Source of the DNA: an uncultured Clostridium sp.
Lineage (GTDB): Bacteria > Bacillota > Clostridia > Clostridiales > Clostridiaceae
Direction of reading: 5' to 3'
Assembly: GCA_946575275.1 (NCBI GenBank)
Contig: CAMNZV010000010.1
Span: 1-18,480 of the forward strand
DNA length: 18,480 nucleotides
Within the stretch, counting starts at the first letter, position 1. Each line of letters begins with the position of its first letter. Below, one piece after another: positions 6,269 through 14,056 of the stretch. The notes below the pieces were generated by a model. The model was given only the letters and a program-made list of their open reading frames with translations. It did not search any database and was not told where the DNA came from. Both the position numbers and the translations under genes were made by a program.

Positions 6269-7387
6269 ATGAAGGAGCCAATTGTATCAATAGTAAATGT
6301 AGAAAAATTTTATGGTGATAACAAGGTTGTTAAAAACCTAAATATGAATATTGAAGAAGGTGAATTCCTCACAATGCTTGGACCATCCGGATGTGGTAAA
6401 ACAACAACCTTAAGAATGATAGCTGGCTTTGAGGATGCCACCTCCGGACTTATTAAAGTAGAAGGCGAAAGAATTGAAAATAAGGAACCCTATGAAAGAA
6501 ATGTAAATACAGTTTTTCAAAACTATGCACTATTCCCACATATGACAGTTTTTGAAAATATAGCCTACGGATTAAAGATAAAAAAGGTACCTAAATCTGA
6601 AATAAATATGAGAGTTTCTGAAATTTTAGAATTGGTACAATTAAAGGGCTTTGAAAAGAGAAAGCCATCCCAAATGTCTGGTGGCCAAAAACAACGTGTA
6701 GCTATTGCTAGAGCCTTAGTTAATAAACCTAAAGTTTTATTGTTAGATGAACCCTTAGGGGCATTAGATTTAAAACTTAGAAAACAAATGCAAGTTGAAC
6801 TTAAAAGGCTTCAACGAAAACTAGAAACTACATTTGTATATGTTACCCATGATCAAGAGGAAGCACTAAGTATGAGTGACAGAATAGCCATAATGAATGG
6901 AGGCATTCTTGAACAGATAGGTACCCCACAAGAAATATATGAGAAACCAAAAACAAAATTTGTAGCTGACTTTATTGGTGAATCTAATATTTTAGAAGGT
7001 GTAGTAAATGAAATTAATGATGATATATTAACAATTGCAACTGAAAGTGGCTTTGTAAAAGTTAAGGGACAAAATTTTAAAGTTGGAGAGTCTATTTATA
7101 TTTGTATAAGACCTGAAAATATGAAATTTTCTAGTACCTCTGTAAAAGGATTTTCTCTTGTAGGTTCTGTAAAAGAGCATATTTATACGGGTTCCTTAAT
7201 TAAAACAATAGTAGTTTTGTCTAATGGTTTAGAGATTAAAGTAAATAGATTCCCTAATGATAAAGATATAAAGGAAAGGGAAGTTCTTTACCTATATTTT
7301 GAGGAAGATAAAGCAGTCCCAATAAAAAATAGTGACGACAAGTTGCTTGGCATCCTTAACAAATCTCAAAAGGAGGTCTTGACATGA
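6269..7387 (+). CDS. potA: PotA-type spermidine/putrescine ABC transporter ATPase
   Basis: The product has 372 residues and is the ATP-hydrolysing subunit of a polyamine-type importer. The motifs are complete: Walker A GPSGCGKTT (38-46), Q-loop Gln84, signature SGGQKQR (137-143), Walker B VLLLDEP (156-162), D-loop 'GALD' and switch His194. A C-terminal TOBE domain (about 280-350) is typical of PotA/MalK-like ATPases. AAGGGG precedes the ATG by 9 bases. It overlaps potB by ATGA, so translation is coupled. It follows a strong terminator at 6193-6239, so its transcription must come from read-through or from a promoter inside the P-II gene. The polyamine substrate is a family inference. Confidence 0.92.
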   Translation: MKEPIVSIVNVEKFYGDNKVVKNLNMNIEEGEFLTMLGPSGCGKTTTLRMIAGFEDATSGLIKVEGERIENKEPYERNVNTVFQNYALFPHMTVFENIAYGLKIKKVPKSEINMRVSEILELVQLKGFEKRKPSQMSGGQKQRVAIARALVNKPKVLLLDEPLGALDLKLRKQMQVELKRLQRKLETTFVYVTHDQEEALSMSDRIAIMNGGILEQIGTPQEIYEKPKTKFVADFIGESNILEGVVNEINDDILTIATESGFVKVKGQNFKVGESIYICIRPENMKFSSTSVKGFSLVGSVKEHIYTGSLIKTIVVLSNGLEIKVNRFPNDKDIKEREVLYLYFEEDKAVPIKNSDDKLLGILNKSQKEVLT

Positions 7388-8301
7388 AAATAGGAAGAGA
7401 AGTTGAAGCAAAGATTATTTCAAAGAAGTATAAAAAGAATATGAAAAATAAATTTATCCCTATTATATCAATGGTTGGTCCAATAGGCTTTTGGCTTATT
7501 CTATTTGTAGTAATTCCACTATTATATGTAGCTATAATGAGCTTCATGAGACGGGGAACCTATGGAGGTATTAATTATAACTTTACCTTAGAAAATTATA
7601 AAAACATATTTGACCCCTTATATTTTAAAGTGATTTCAAATTCAGTTGGAATTGCATTTGTATCTTCATTAATTTGCATTTTAATAGGATATCCTTTTGC
7701 ATATTTCCTTGCAAAACACTCTGCAAAAAAACGTGGACTTCTAATTATGCTTATAATGATACCTTTTTGGACTAACTCCCTAGTTAGAACTTATAGTTGG
7801 GTAATATTATTACATGCTTCTGGAATAGTAAACAGCCTATTAATAAATTTAAGAATAATCAGTGAACCTCTTCAATTACTTTATAACGATTATGCAGTAA
7901 CAGTTGGTATAGTTTCAATATTATTACCCTTTGCAGTACTTCCCTTATACAGCTCAATTGAAAAATTAGATCCTTATTTATTAGAGGCATCAAGCGATTT
8001 AGGTGCTAAACCCTATAAAACCTTCCTTAAGGTTACGCTACCTCTAACATCATCAGGTATTTTCGCAAGTGTTATATTAACCTTTATACCAGCTCTAGGA
8101 TATTACTTTACAGCCGATGTCCTTGGAGGGGGAAAAACAATGTTAATAGGTAATTTAATTAAAAATCAATTTACTACTGCAAAAAATTGGCCCTTTGGAG
8201 CTGCAATATCATTAGTTATTTTGGCAATAACCTTAATTCTATTATTCTTATACAGTAAGGTTGGTGATTTAGATGATCTAGGGGGAGGTGTCAAGAAATG
8301 A
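7384..8301 (+). CDS. potB: PotB-type ABC transporter permease
   Basis: This 305-residue integral membrane protein has about six hydrophobic segments, beginning near 28-50, 85-110, 118-142, 170-190, 225-243 and 270-290. The cytoplasmic EAA loop that contacts the ATPase is visible at about 200-224, 'LEASSDLGAKPYKTFLKVTL'. A positively charged N-terminal tail of about 25 residues precedes the first helix. The start has an AAAGGAGG box and overlaps the potA stop (ATGA). Its end overlaps the next gene in the same way. It appears intact, unlike the neighbouring permease gene. Confidence 0.9.
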   Translation: MKIGREVEAKIISKKYKKNMKNKFIPIISMVGPIGFWLILFVVIPLLYVAIMSFMRRGTYGGINYNFTLENYKNIFDPLYFKVISNSVGIAFVSSLICILIGYPFAYFLAKHSAKKRGLLIMLIMIPFWTNSLVRTYSWVILLHASGIVNSLLINLRIISEPLQLLYNDYAVTVGIVSILLPFAVLPLYSSIEKLDPYLLEASSDLGAKPYKTFLKVTLPLTSSGIFASVILTFIPALGYYFTADVLGGGKTMLIGNLIKNQFTTAKNWPFGAAISLVILAITLILLFLYSKVGDLDDLGGGVKK

Positions 8302-9713
8302 GTAAAAGATCCCGAAGAAAAAAAATCAAAAGTTTTAACAGTAAACTATTTTCCATCTTAGTATATGCTTTTTTATACATTCCTGTAATTGTAATGATTA
8401 TATTTTCATTTAATGATCAGAAGGCCAATACAAATTGGGTAGGCTTTACAACTGAATGGTATATAAAACTATTTAGAGATACAGAGCTATTAAAGATATT
8501 TGGTAATACTCTTCTTATAGCAATTGTTAGTACTGCAATTTCAGTAATTATTGGTACCATAGCTGCTGTAGGCTTATCAAGATACAATTTTAAGGGTAAA
8601 TCTATAATTAGTAATGCATTATATGTTCCAATAGTAATACCGGAAATAGTTATTGGTATATCACTATTATCAATATTTAGCATTGTAAAATTTCCATTAG
8701 GTACATTATCAGTGATTATCGGACATGCAACCTTAACAGTTCCATTTGTAATAATTAACGTAAAATCAAGGCTTAGTGGGTATGATGAATCCATTGAGGA
8801 AGCTTCCTTGGATTTAGGTGCAAATAGACGTACAACCTTTTTAAATGTAACCTTACCAATGATAATGCCAGGAGTAATGTCTGGTGGTGGTTCAGACTAT
8901 GACTTAGTTCAAGCTGGTAATAGTCAAATAGCAAATTTAATAAGCCAAGGATATATTGATGAACTTGACTTTAATAATATTCCAAACATTAAAAATCTAA
9001 GTGCTGATGCCTTAAATAAAGACTTCGATCCAGACCAAAAGTATTCTGTTGAGTATCTATCCTCATATACTGTTGTTGGGTATAACAAAAAGACATGCCC
9101 TATTGAAATAAAGTCCTTAGGAGACTTATTAAAACCTGAATTAAAGGGAACAATTGTCTCTATAACATCTTCAAGAAGAATTATGGCTATTGTTCTTGAT
9201 TATTTAGGATATGATCCTAATACAACTGATGAAAATCAAATTAAAGAAGCTACTGATTTTTTAAAGAAAATGAAATCAAATGTTAAGGTATTTGATGGTG
9301 ATTCTCCAAGAAAATCATTACTAAATGGTGAATGTAGCGTTGCTTTAATTTACAATGGTGACTTAGCTATTGCAATGAATGAACAACCAGATACTTATGA
9401 AGTTGCAAATATTGATACTGGTTACTTAAAGGCAAGCAATGAATGGTGTGTCCCAACAGGTGCTAAACATAAAAAAGAAGCTGAATTATTTATTAATTAT
9501 ATGCTTGAAGCTGATGTTATGGCTAAAAACTTAGAAGCCTACCCTTATAATTGTGCAAATATAGAAGCATTAAAGGTTGCTAGTGATAAATATAAAAACA
9601 ACAAAGCATTAAATTTACCTGATAATATTATTAAAAATTCTGTATCAATAAAGGATGTTGGTGAAGCTGAAGTTACTTATGACAAATACTGGTCAGAGTT
9701 TATGAGTAATTAA
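8298..9713 (+). CDS. PotC-PotD hybrid: truncated permease joined in frame to a binding protein without its N-terminus
   Basis: This 471-residue open frame is a composite. Residues 1 to about 197 match a PotC permease: four membrane helices (about 17-38, 67-93, 104-128 and 133-153) and the EAA loop 'EEASLDLGANRRTTFLNVTL' (167-186) up to 'PGVMSGG'. Residues about 198-471 match a PotD binding protein from its 'SDYDLV' region to the end. The last permease helices are missing, as are the lipoprotein signal and roughly the first 60 mature residues of PotD. A separate pair would total about 600 residues. The junction (8883-8891) is GGTGGTGGT, a plausible short-repeat deletion point. With only four helices the binding domain would sit in the cytoplasm, so transport by this protein is doubtful. 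The start overlaps potB (ATGA). Confidence 0.8.
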   Translation: MSKRSRRKKIKSFNSKLFSILVYAFLYIPVIVMIIFSFNDQKANTNWVGFTTEWYIKLFRDTELLKIFGNTLLIAIVSTAISVIIGTIAAVGLSRYNFKGKSIISNALYVPIVIPEIVIGISLLSIFSIVKFPLGTLSVIIGHATLTVPFVIINVKSRLSGYDESIEEASLDLGANRRTTFLNVTLPMIMPGVMSGGGSDYDLVQAGNSQIANLISQGYIDELDFNNIPNIKNLSADALNKDFDPDQKYSVEYLSSYTVVGYNKKTCPIEIKSLGDLLKPELKGTIVSITSSRRIMAIVLDYLGYDPNTTDENQIKEATDFLKKMKSNVKVFDGDSPRKSLLNGECSVALIYNGDLAIAMNEQPDTYEVANIDTGYLKASNEWCVPTGAKHKKEAELFINYMLEADVMAKNLEAYPYNCANIEALKVASDKYKNNKALNLPDNIIKNSVSIKDVGEAEVTYDKYWSEFMSN

Positions 9714-9746
9714 TAACTACTAATTATTTTAATGGGGGTGAAGCAT

Positions 9747-10937
9747 TTGGCTATATTGGTAAAGGATATTATGAAATTAAATTCATTAATGGAAATGAAG
9801 TTATTAGCTGGAGAAAAGGGACTTGGAAAATCAGTGGGTTGGATATATGTAGCCGAATGTTTTGAAAATCCCTTAGAAGGTATAAAATGGCTTCAGGGTG
9901 GTGAAATTGTATTTATAACTGGATTAGGTCTTAAGAATAATATTAATGTACTAAAAATGTTAATAGAAGGTATCTATCATAATGGGGGTGTTGGTTTAAT
10001 AATAAATATGGGTGAATATATTAAGGATATTCCAACTGAAATTATAGAGATTTCAAACACCTTAGATTTTCCCTTATTCTCACTACCCTGGAAAGTAAAA
10101 TTAATAGATGTATCAAAAGAAATTAGCAATGCAATTATATTATCAAGACTTGAAGATAATACTTTAAACACATGTTTAACTAACCTACTTTTTGGTGATG
10201 GTAATTTGGATATGGATATTAAGGAAAAGGCGTTGTACTTTGGATATGACTTTAAGGATAAATATTATATTTGCCAAATTGAAATAAATAAATTTATAAA
10301 CCACGAAAGTTTTATAGGGTTTGATTCTAAACCTAATATGAGGGTAATGATAATAATACGCGATACTTTGGAGAGGCATGGCTTTAAGCTTCCAATTATT
10401 GATAACAATGATTCAATAATTATATTAGCTTCATCCTATGATGATACTATTTACAGAATGGAAAGGGCGTTGCAAAATCTTGTTGATATAGTATCAAAGG
10501 AATTGAAAATGGTAGATCTAAATATAGGTATAGGTCAACCTTGTCAGTATATTTCTACAATCAAAACTTCATTAAAAGAAGCTGGGCAGGCCATTATAAG
10601 TAGTCGATATATTAATAATAAAAAAAAAATAACCTTATAGAAAGTTATGGGAGTTAAGGAATTAATATTAAATATGGAAAATAAAACTATTTTAGAAAAT
10701 TATATTGAAAATGTGTTAGGTACTATACTTGGAAATAGGAGTTATATGGAAATACTACAATTTTACTTTGAGGATAATTGCAACATTTCAAAGACAGCTG
10801 ATAGATTATTCTTTCATAGAAATACTTTGAAATATAAAATAGATAAAATAGAAGAATTATTAAATTGTGATTTTAAGGATTTTAATCACTGTATGAAAAT
10901 AAAAATGGCATTAGATATTTATAGAATATTAAAATAA
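9747..10937 (+). pseudogene. PucR-family regulator, second copy, interrupted by an in-frame TAG
   Basis: This is a paralogue of the regulator at 4502-5689, with the same three domains. The likely start is TTG at 9747: GGGGGTGA lies 6 bases before it, and the protein then begins MAILVKDIMKL, matching MAITVLEIQKL of the first copy residue for residue. An ATG at 9732 overlaps the ribosome binding site and is unlikely. Codon 298 (10638-10640) is TAG, aligned with Tyr295 of the first copy ('ITKYTDIGV' against 'ITL*KVMGV'). The frame then continues unbroken for 99 codons (10641-10937), the last 96 from the ATG at 10647, through an intact helix-turn-helix ('HRNTLKYKIDKIE'). Without readthrough the product lacks its DNA-binding domain. 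It lies 33 bases after the potC-potD hybrid and 19 bases before gabT. Confidence 0.8.
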
Positions 10938-10956
10938 ATTATTGGAGGCATTTATT

Positions 10957-12297
10957 ATGATTGATGAAACAAATGTAAAATTAATTACTAGTGTACCAGG
11001 ACCAAAGTCAACAACCTTATTAGAAAAGAGAGAAAAATATGTTGCAAAGGGAGTCTCTAAATCTGTTGACATATCAATAGAAGAGGCAAAAGGTGCCTTG
11101 CTTAAGGATGTAGATGGAAATATATTTTTGGACTTTACCTCTGCAATTGGTGTGCAAAATGTTGGTCATTGCGACGAAACCATAATTTCAGCTGTAAGGG
11201 AACAATTAGATAAATATATTCATCCTTGTTTCCACGTAGCAACCTATGAACCCTATGTAAAATTGTGTGAAAAGCTATGTGAAATAACTGTAGGAGATTA
11301 CGATAAAAAGGTAATGCTTGCAAACAGTGGGGCTGAAGCTTTAGAAAATGCTATTAAAGTATCAAAAGCTTATACTAAGAAAACTGGAATTTTATCTGCA
11401 AATGGTTCTTTTCATGGTAGAACTCTAATGACTATGTCTATTACAAGTAAATACAATCCCTACAAAAATGGATTTGGTCCTTATATACCTGATTCATATA
11501 AGTTTGATTATCCATATGCTTATAGAGCTCCTTTTGGAGTATCTGCCAAAGAGTATGCTTTTGAATGTTTAGAAAAATTAAGAACTATGCTTAAAACAAC
11601 TGTAGATCCAAACACTATTGCCTGTTTAATTGTAGAACCTCTTCAAGGAGAAGGTGGTTTTATAGTTCCAACTAAAGAATATATGCAAGGATTACAACAA
11701 ATTTGTAATGATAATAATATTGTGTTTGTAGTAGATGAGGTTCAAGCTGGCTTTGCAAGAACAGGTAAATTCTTTGCCTATGAAAACTATGGAATAACAC
11801 CTGATATAATTACCATGTCAAAGTCTATAGCAGCTGGTTTGCCATTAAGTGCAGTTCTAGGTAAAAAGGAAATAATGGATGCTGCCTGTGTGGGTGGTAT
11901 TGGTGGAACCTATGGTGGAAGTCCCTTATCTTGTGTAGCTGCCCTAAAGGTTATCGAAAAAATACAAAATGATGATTTATGTGGAAAGTCTATTAATCTT
12001 GGCAATTATATTATGAATAGATTAAAGGAAATGAAATTAAAATATAATGTTATTGGTGATGTTCGAGGATTAGGATCAATGATTGGTATGGAATTTGTTA
12101 AAAATCCCGAAACTAAAGAACCTTACGCCGAATTTTCAAAAAAGGTTATTGACAGTTGTTTTAAAAAAGGTGTTATTTTTCTTGGTGCTGGATTATTGAG
12201 CAATGTAATTAGATTCTTACCACCACTTGTAATGACCGAAGAACAAGCTAAATTTGGGATGGATGTTTTAGACGAGGCCATTAAAGAAAACTTATAA
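10957..12297 (+). CDS. gabT: GabT-type 4-aminobutyrate (omega-amino acid) aminotransferase
   Basis: This class-III PLP aminotransferase has 446 residues from the ATG at 10957, which has GGAGG 8 bases upstream. An in-frame TTG at 10942 overlaps that box and is rejected. Visible PLP residues are Ser124-Gly125-Ala126, Phe152-His153-Gly, Asp260 and Gln263 in 'DEVQAGFARTG', Lys289 in 'TMSKSIAAGLP' (Schiff-base lysine) and Thr318. The family moves the terminal amino group of 4-aminobutyrate or a related omega-amine to 2-oxoglutarate or pyruvate, giving a semialdehyde. It closes the pot operon, which fits breakdown of imported amines for nitrogen. Putrescine or 5-aminovalerate as substrate cannot be excluded. 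The gene appears intact. Confidence 0.85.
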   Translation: MIDETNVKLITSVPGPKSTTLLEKREKYVAKGVSKSVDISIEEAKGALLKDVDGNIFLDFTSAIGVQNVGHCDETIISAVREQLDKYIHPCFHVATYEPYVKLCEKLCEITVGDYDKKVMLANSGAEALENAIKVSKAYTKKTGILSANGSFHGRTLMTMSITSKYNPYKNGFGPYIPDSYKFDYPYAYRAPFGVSAKEYAFECLEKLRTMLKTTVDPNTIACLIVEPLQGEGGFIVPTKEYMQGLQQICNDNNIVFVVDEVQAGFARTGKFFAYENYGITPDIITMSKSIAAGLPLSAVLGKKEIMDAACVGGIGGTYGGSPLSCVAALKVIEKIQNDDLCGKSINLGNYIMNRLKEMKLKYNVIGDVRGLGSMIGMEFVKNPETKEPYAEFSKKVIDSCFKKGVIFLGAGLLSNVIRFLPPLVMTEEQAKFGMDVLDEAIKENL

Positions 12298-12301
12298 ATA
12301 C

Positions 12302-12341
12302 AATACTTGGAAGTTGAGGATGCCCCCTCCTTCCAAGTATT
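12302..12341. terminator. Hairpin between convergent gabT and the HIRAN gene, probable bidirectional terminator
   Basis: AATACTTGGAAG (12302-12313) pairs with its complement at 12330-12341, and inside it GAGG (12316-12319) pairs with CCTC (12326-12329). This gives a 16-bp interrupted stem with a six-base loop. T-runs on either side are short, so termination efficiency is uncertain. It is the only structure in the 48-base gap between the two converging genes. Confidence 0.6.
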
Positions 12342-12345
12342 ATGA

Positions 12346-12747
12346 TTATTCTTGTAGAAATACTTTTATTTTAAGTCTTATCCAGTCATCCTTAATATCC
12401 TTATGAGATATCCTTCCGAAAAGTAGTTTACCTGCATCCATTAATCTTGCAAATATTAAATTATCCTTTCTTGGTATATATCCTATTTTAACTCCAGACA
12501 TAGTTCTAATTACAATAGCCTTTTTATCATACTCATTATTAGGCTCTCTAAAAAATTCTAATTTATCATCAACATTCAGGTAAGGTTCAATTTCTTCAAT
12601 ACCTTCAATATATGTAGTTCCTGCAACTTGTGTATCAAATAAGAAAATATCCCTCTCAAAAGGTTTTGGAAGGTCTATGTCCCCACCCTTTCCATTAAAT
12701 AAACCAATTAATCCATTGCCATTCCCACTCTTTATTAGATCACTCAC
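12346..12747 (-). CDS. HIRAN-domain protein
   Basis: The protein has about 133 residues, nearly all after residue 35 being a HIRAN domain. Visible marks are 'AGTTYIEGIEEI', 'REPNNEYDKKAIVIRT', 'GYIPRKDNLIFARLMDAGK' and 'GRISHK'. HIRAN domains in eukaryotic HLTF bind 3' DNA ends at stalled forks. Stand-alone bacterial HIRAN proteins are thought to act with DNA-processing or stress proteins, but are mostly uncharacterised. The upstream J-domain gene ends in TGATG shared with an ATG at 12753. The GTG at 12747 is preferred because GAGG then sits 8 bases upstream rather than 2. Translation is probably coupled to the J-domain gene. An N-terminal Gly/Asn-rich stretch precedes the domain. Confidence 0.75.
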   Translation of the reverse strand: MSDLIKSGNGNGLIGLFNGKGGDIDLPKPFERDIFLFDTQVAGTTYIEGIEEIEPYLNVDDKLEFFREPNNEYDKKAIVIRTMSGVKIGYIPRKDNLIFARLMDAGKLLFGRISHKDIKDDWIRLKIKVFLQE

Positions 12748-12752
12748 AATCA

Positions 12753-13565
12753 TCACCTCAACATTTCTTCTATTTTTGTAGAATAAATAGTAATAGCATC
12801 ATTATACTGTTTTAAAATATCCTCAAGTTCCAATTTTAAATTATTAGTTTTTTCACTATCATTTATAATATCTAACATAGTATATGGGTATTCTGATTTT
12901 AACTTGTTAATACTATTTTTTATTCCATTAATTAGATTTTCAAGACGTTTTTTTTCTTCAGTTAATTGTGCTATTGCATCTTGCTTTATATCTGGTAAGG
13001 TGTTGTCCACTATCATCTCATTAATAATCCTAAGGGTAAATAGGTCTCCACTCTTATATGCCAATACTGCATTTTCAAACATGGTCCTTTGAGCCTCACT
13101 TATGCTAGGATTTAAATCTGGATGTAGCGCCTTTACTATTTTTCGATATAACTTTTTTAGTTCCGAGGTTTCTTCAACTGATAAACTTGTAGAATTATTT
13201 CTTTCTATAGCTTTGTTCATTTTATTAATTTGATCATTAAGCTTATTTTTATATTCTTCAAATTCTCTGTTAAGAATATCCTCAATTTTAGAAAAATCAA
13301 CTTTCTCCTGTCTATTTTTGCTTGCTTGAATAAGCTCCACCTTACGTTTTAATTTAAGCATGGAACATTGTGCTTCATATACCTTATATTCTATAGCTCC
13401 AAATAGAAGTAAATAAGCTGTTTCAATATTTTCACATTCTACAAACTGTAATTCATCTTTTTCTAGTACAAGCATTGAAAGCTCTATTCGAAGTTTTTCA
13501 ACCTGTTCCTTTAACTCCTCAAAGTTTTGAAACAATATAATATTTGATTCTTCTAAATCCTTCAT
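12753..13565 (-). CDS. J-domain protein with coiled-coil regions
   Basis: The product has 270 residues. A charged helical region (about 1-125, with heptad-like spacing) is followed by a J-like segment, 'ELKKLYRKIVKALHPDLNP' (135-153), holding the HPD tripeptide at 148-150 needed to stimulate DnaK-type Hsp70 ATPase. The helix after HPD, 'AQRTMFENAVLAYKSGDLFTL', fits the third J-domain helix. A second coiled-coil (about 195-265) ends the protein. There is no zinc-finger or Gly/Phe region, so it is not classical DnaJ and would be a specialised co-chaperone. It overlaps the HIRAN gene by one base. The ribosome binding site is weak (GGTGGTG). Its client is unknown. Confidence 0.7.
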   Translation of the reverse strand: MKDLEESNIILFQNFEELKEQVEKLRIELSMLVLEKDELQFVECENIETAYLLLFGAIEYKVYEAQCSMLKLKRKVELIQASKNRQEKVDFSKIEDILNREFEEYKNKLNDQINKMNKAIERNNSTSLSVEETSELKKLYRKIVKALHPDLNPSISEAQRTMFENAVLAYKSGDLFTLRIINEMIVDNTLPDIKQDAIAQLTEEKKRLENLINGIKNSINKLKSEYPYTMLDIINDSEKTNNLKLELEDILKQYNDAITIYSTKIEEMLR

Positions 13566-13671
13566 TTATTTCACCACCTATTTCCTTTTATTATAATTCA
13601 ATTCCAGTGACAACGTCTATATAAAAGTTTAAACACTTGAAATGAGTAAAATGCACCCTGTAATCTCTGAT

Positions 13672-13698
13672 ATTTCTTTTATTGTCGGTAAAAGAAAT
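13672..13698. repeat. 10-bp inverted repeat upstream of the J-domain gene
   Basis: ATTTCTTTTA (13672-13681) and TAAAAGAAAT (13689-13698) are perfect complements around TTGTCGG. No T-run follows on the minus strand, so it is not a clear terminator. It lies about 110 bases upstream of the J-domain start and just past the stop of the small broken ORF, so it could be an operator. The rest of 13566-13671 shows only a TATAAT without a good -35. Confidence 0.4.
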
Positions 13699-13704
13699 TT
13701 AATA

Positions 13705-13866
13705 CTATATTTTGGCATTTTGATATATTTCCTCAATTATTTTTCTTGCCTCATCTATAGAATACATCGGTTGCCCCATTAATCTTGAATGCTCTGCTTC
13801 AAGAATATATCAATCAAATAAGTATAAAACAGTTTCACCAATAATATTAGTGCCATTTCTCTGCAC
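13705..13866 (-). pseudogene. Small broken ORF, possibly an antitoxin remnant
   Basis: Reading from a GTG at 13866, 18 codons ending in 'GETVLYLFD' run to a TGA at 13812-13810. The same frame then goes on for 34 codons ('YILEAEHSRLMGQPMYSIDE...') to TAG at 13707-13705. The second part is an amphipathic, acidic helical segment. Its 'EAE-RL-GQPMYSIDEARKII' pattern is reminiscent of the C-terminal tails of small Phd/YefM-like antitoxins, a weak resemblance. A TGG-to-TGA change would explain the stop. No ribosome binding site is seen before the GTG. No toxin gene lies beside it. It starts just past the tRNA-Arg terminator, a common place for gene debris after integration. Confidence 0.35.
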
Positions 13867-13868
13867 AT

Positions 13869-13903
13869 GAAAAAAATGGCTATATAAAAATATATAGCCA
13901 TTT
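13869..13903 (-). terminator. Intrinsic terminator of tRNA-Arg
   Basis: A perfect 13-bp stem (13874-13886 with 13891-13903) closes a four-base loop. On the minus strand the stem runs into a T tract ending at 13870. It begins 11 bases after the tRNA 3' end. Confidence 0.85.
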
Positions 13904-13913
13904 CCACACTATA

Positions 13914-13988
13914 TGGTACCCTCAACAGGGATCGAACCTGTATCTGTCCCTTAGGAGGGGACTGTTCTATCCATTGAACTATGAAGGC
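13914..13988 (-). tRNA. tRNA-Arg (anticodon CCT)
   Basis: All arms fold in this 75-base gene. The acceptor is GCCTTCA/TGAGGGT with two G-U pairs, the D-stem is GTTC/GAAC, and the anticodon stem is GTCCC/GGGAC around CTCCTAA, giving anticodon CCT. The T-arm is ACAGG-TTCGATC-CCTGT. The 3' ACCA end is encoded. It reads the AGG arginine codon. It has its own near-consensus promoter and terminator, so it is a single-gene unit. Confidence 0.95.
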
Positions 13989-14010
13989 CTACACAGAAAT
14001 TACATATTTC

Positions 14011-14039
14011 ATTTTATTATAATAGCCCTTCAATGTCAA
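14011..14039 (-). promoter_or_regulatory. Promoter of tRNA-Arg
   Basis: On the minus strand TTGACA (14039-14034) and TAAAAT (14016-14011) are 17 bases apart. The -10 ends 22 bases before the mature tRNA 5' end. It lies in the 68-base gap after the P-type ATPase stop codon. Confidence 0.75.
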
Positions 14040-14056
14040 CAAGGGATAAGCAAAAA

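Noticed and set aside
9732..9746. ATG at 9732 as start of the second PucR gene
   Set aside because: It overlaps the GGGGGTGA ribosome binding site, and the extra five residues have no counterpart in the paralogue. TTG at 9747 aligns exactly with the first residue of the other copy.
10620..10629. Run of ten A just before the TAG in the second PucR gene, which could suggest slippage rescuing the frame
   Set aside because: The parts before and after the stop are already in the same frame. With one A fewer, TAA comes at once; with one more, a TAA appears 12 codons later. Slippage cannot restore the protein.
10942..10956. TTG at 10942 as start of gabT
   Set aside because: The GGAGG box lies inside these codons, 8 bases before the ATG at 10957, so the ATG is the real start.
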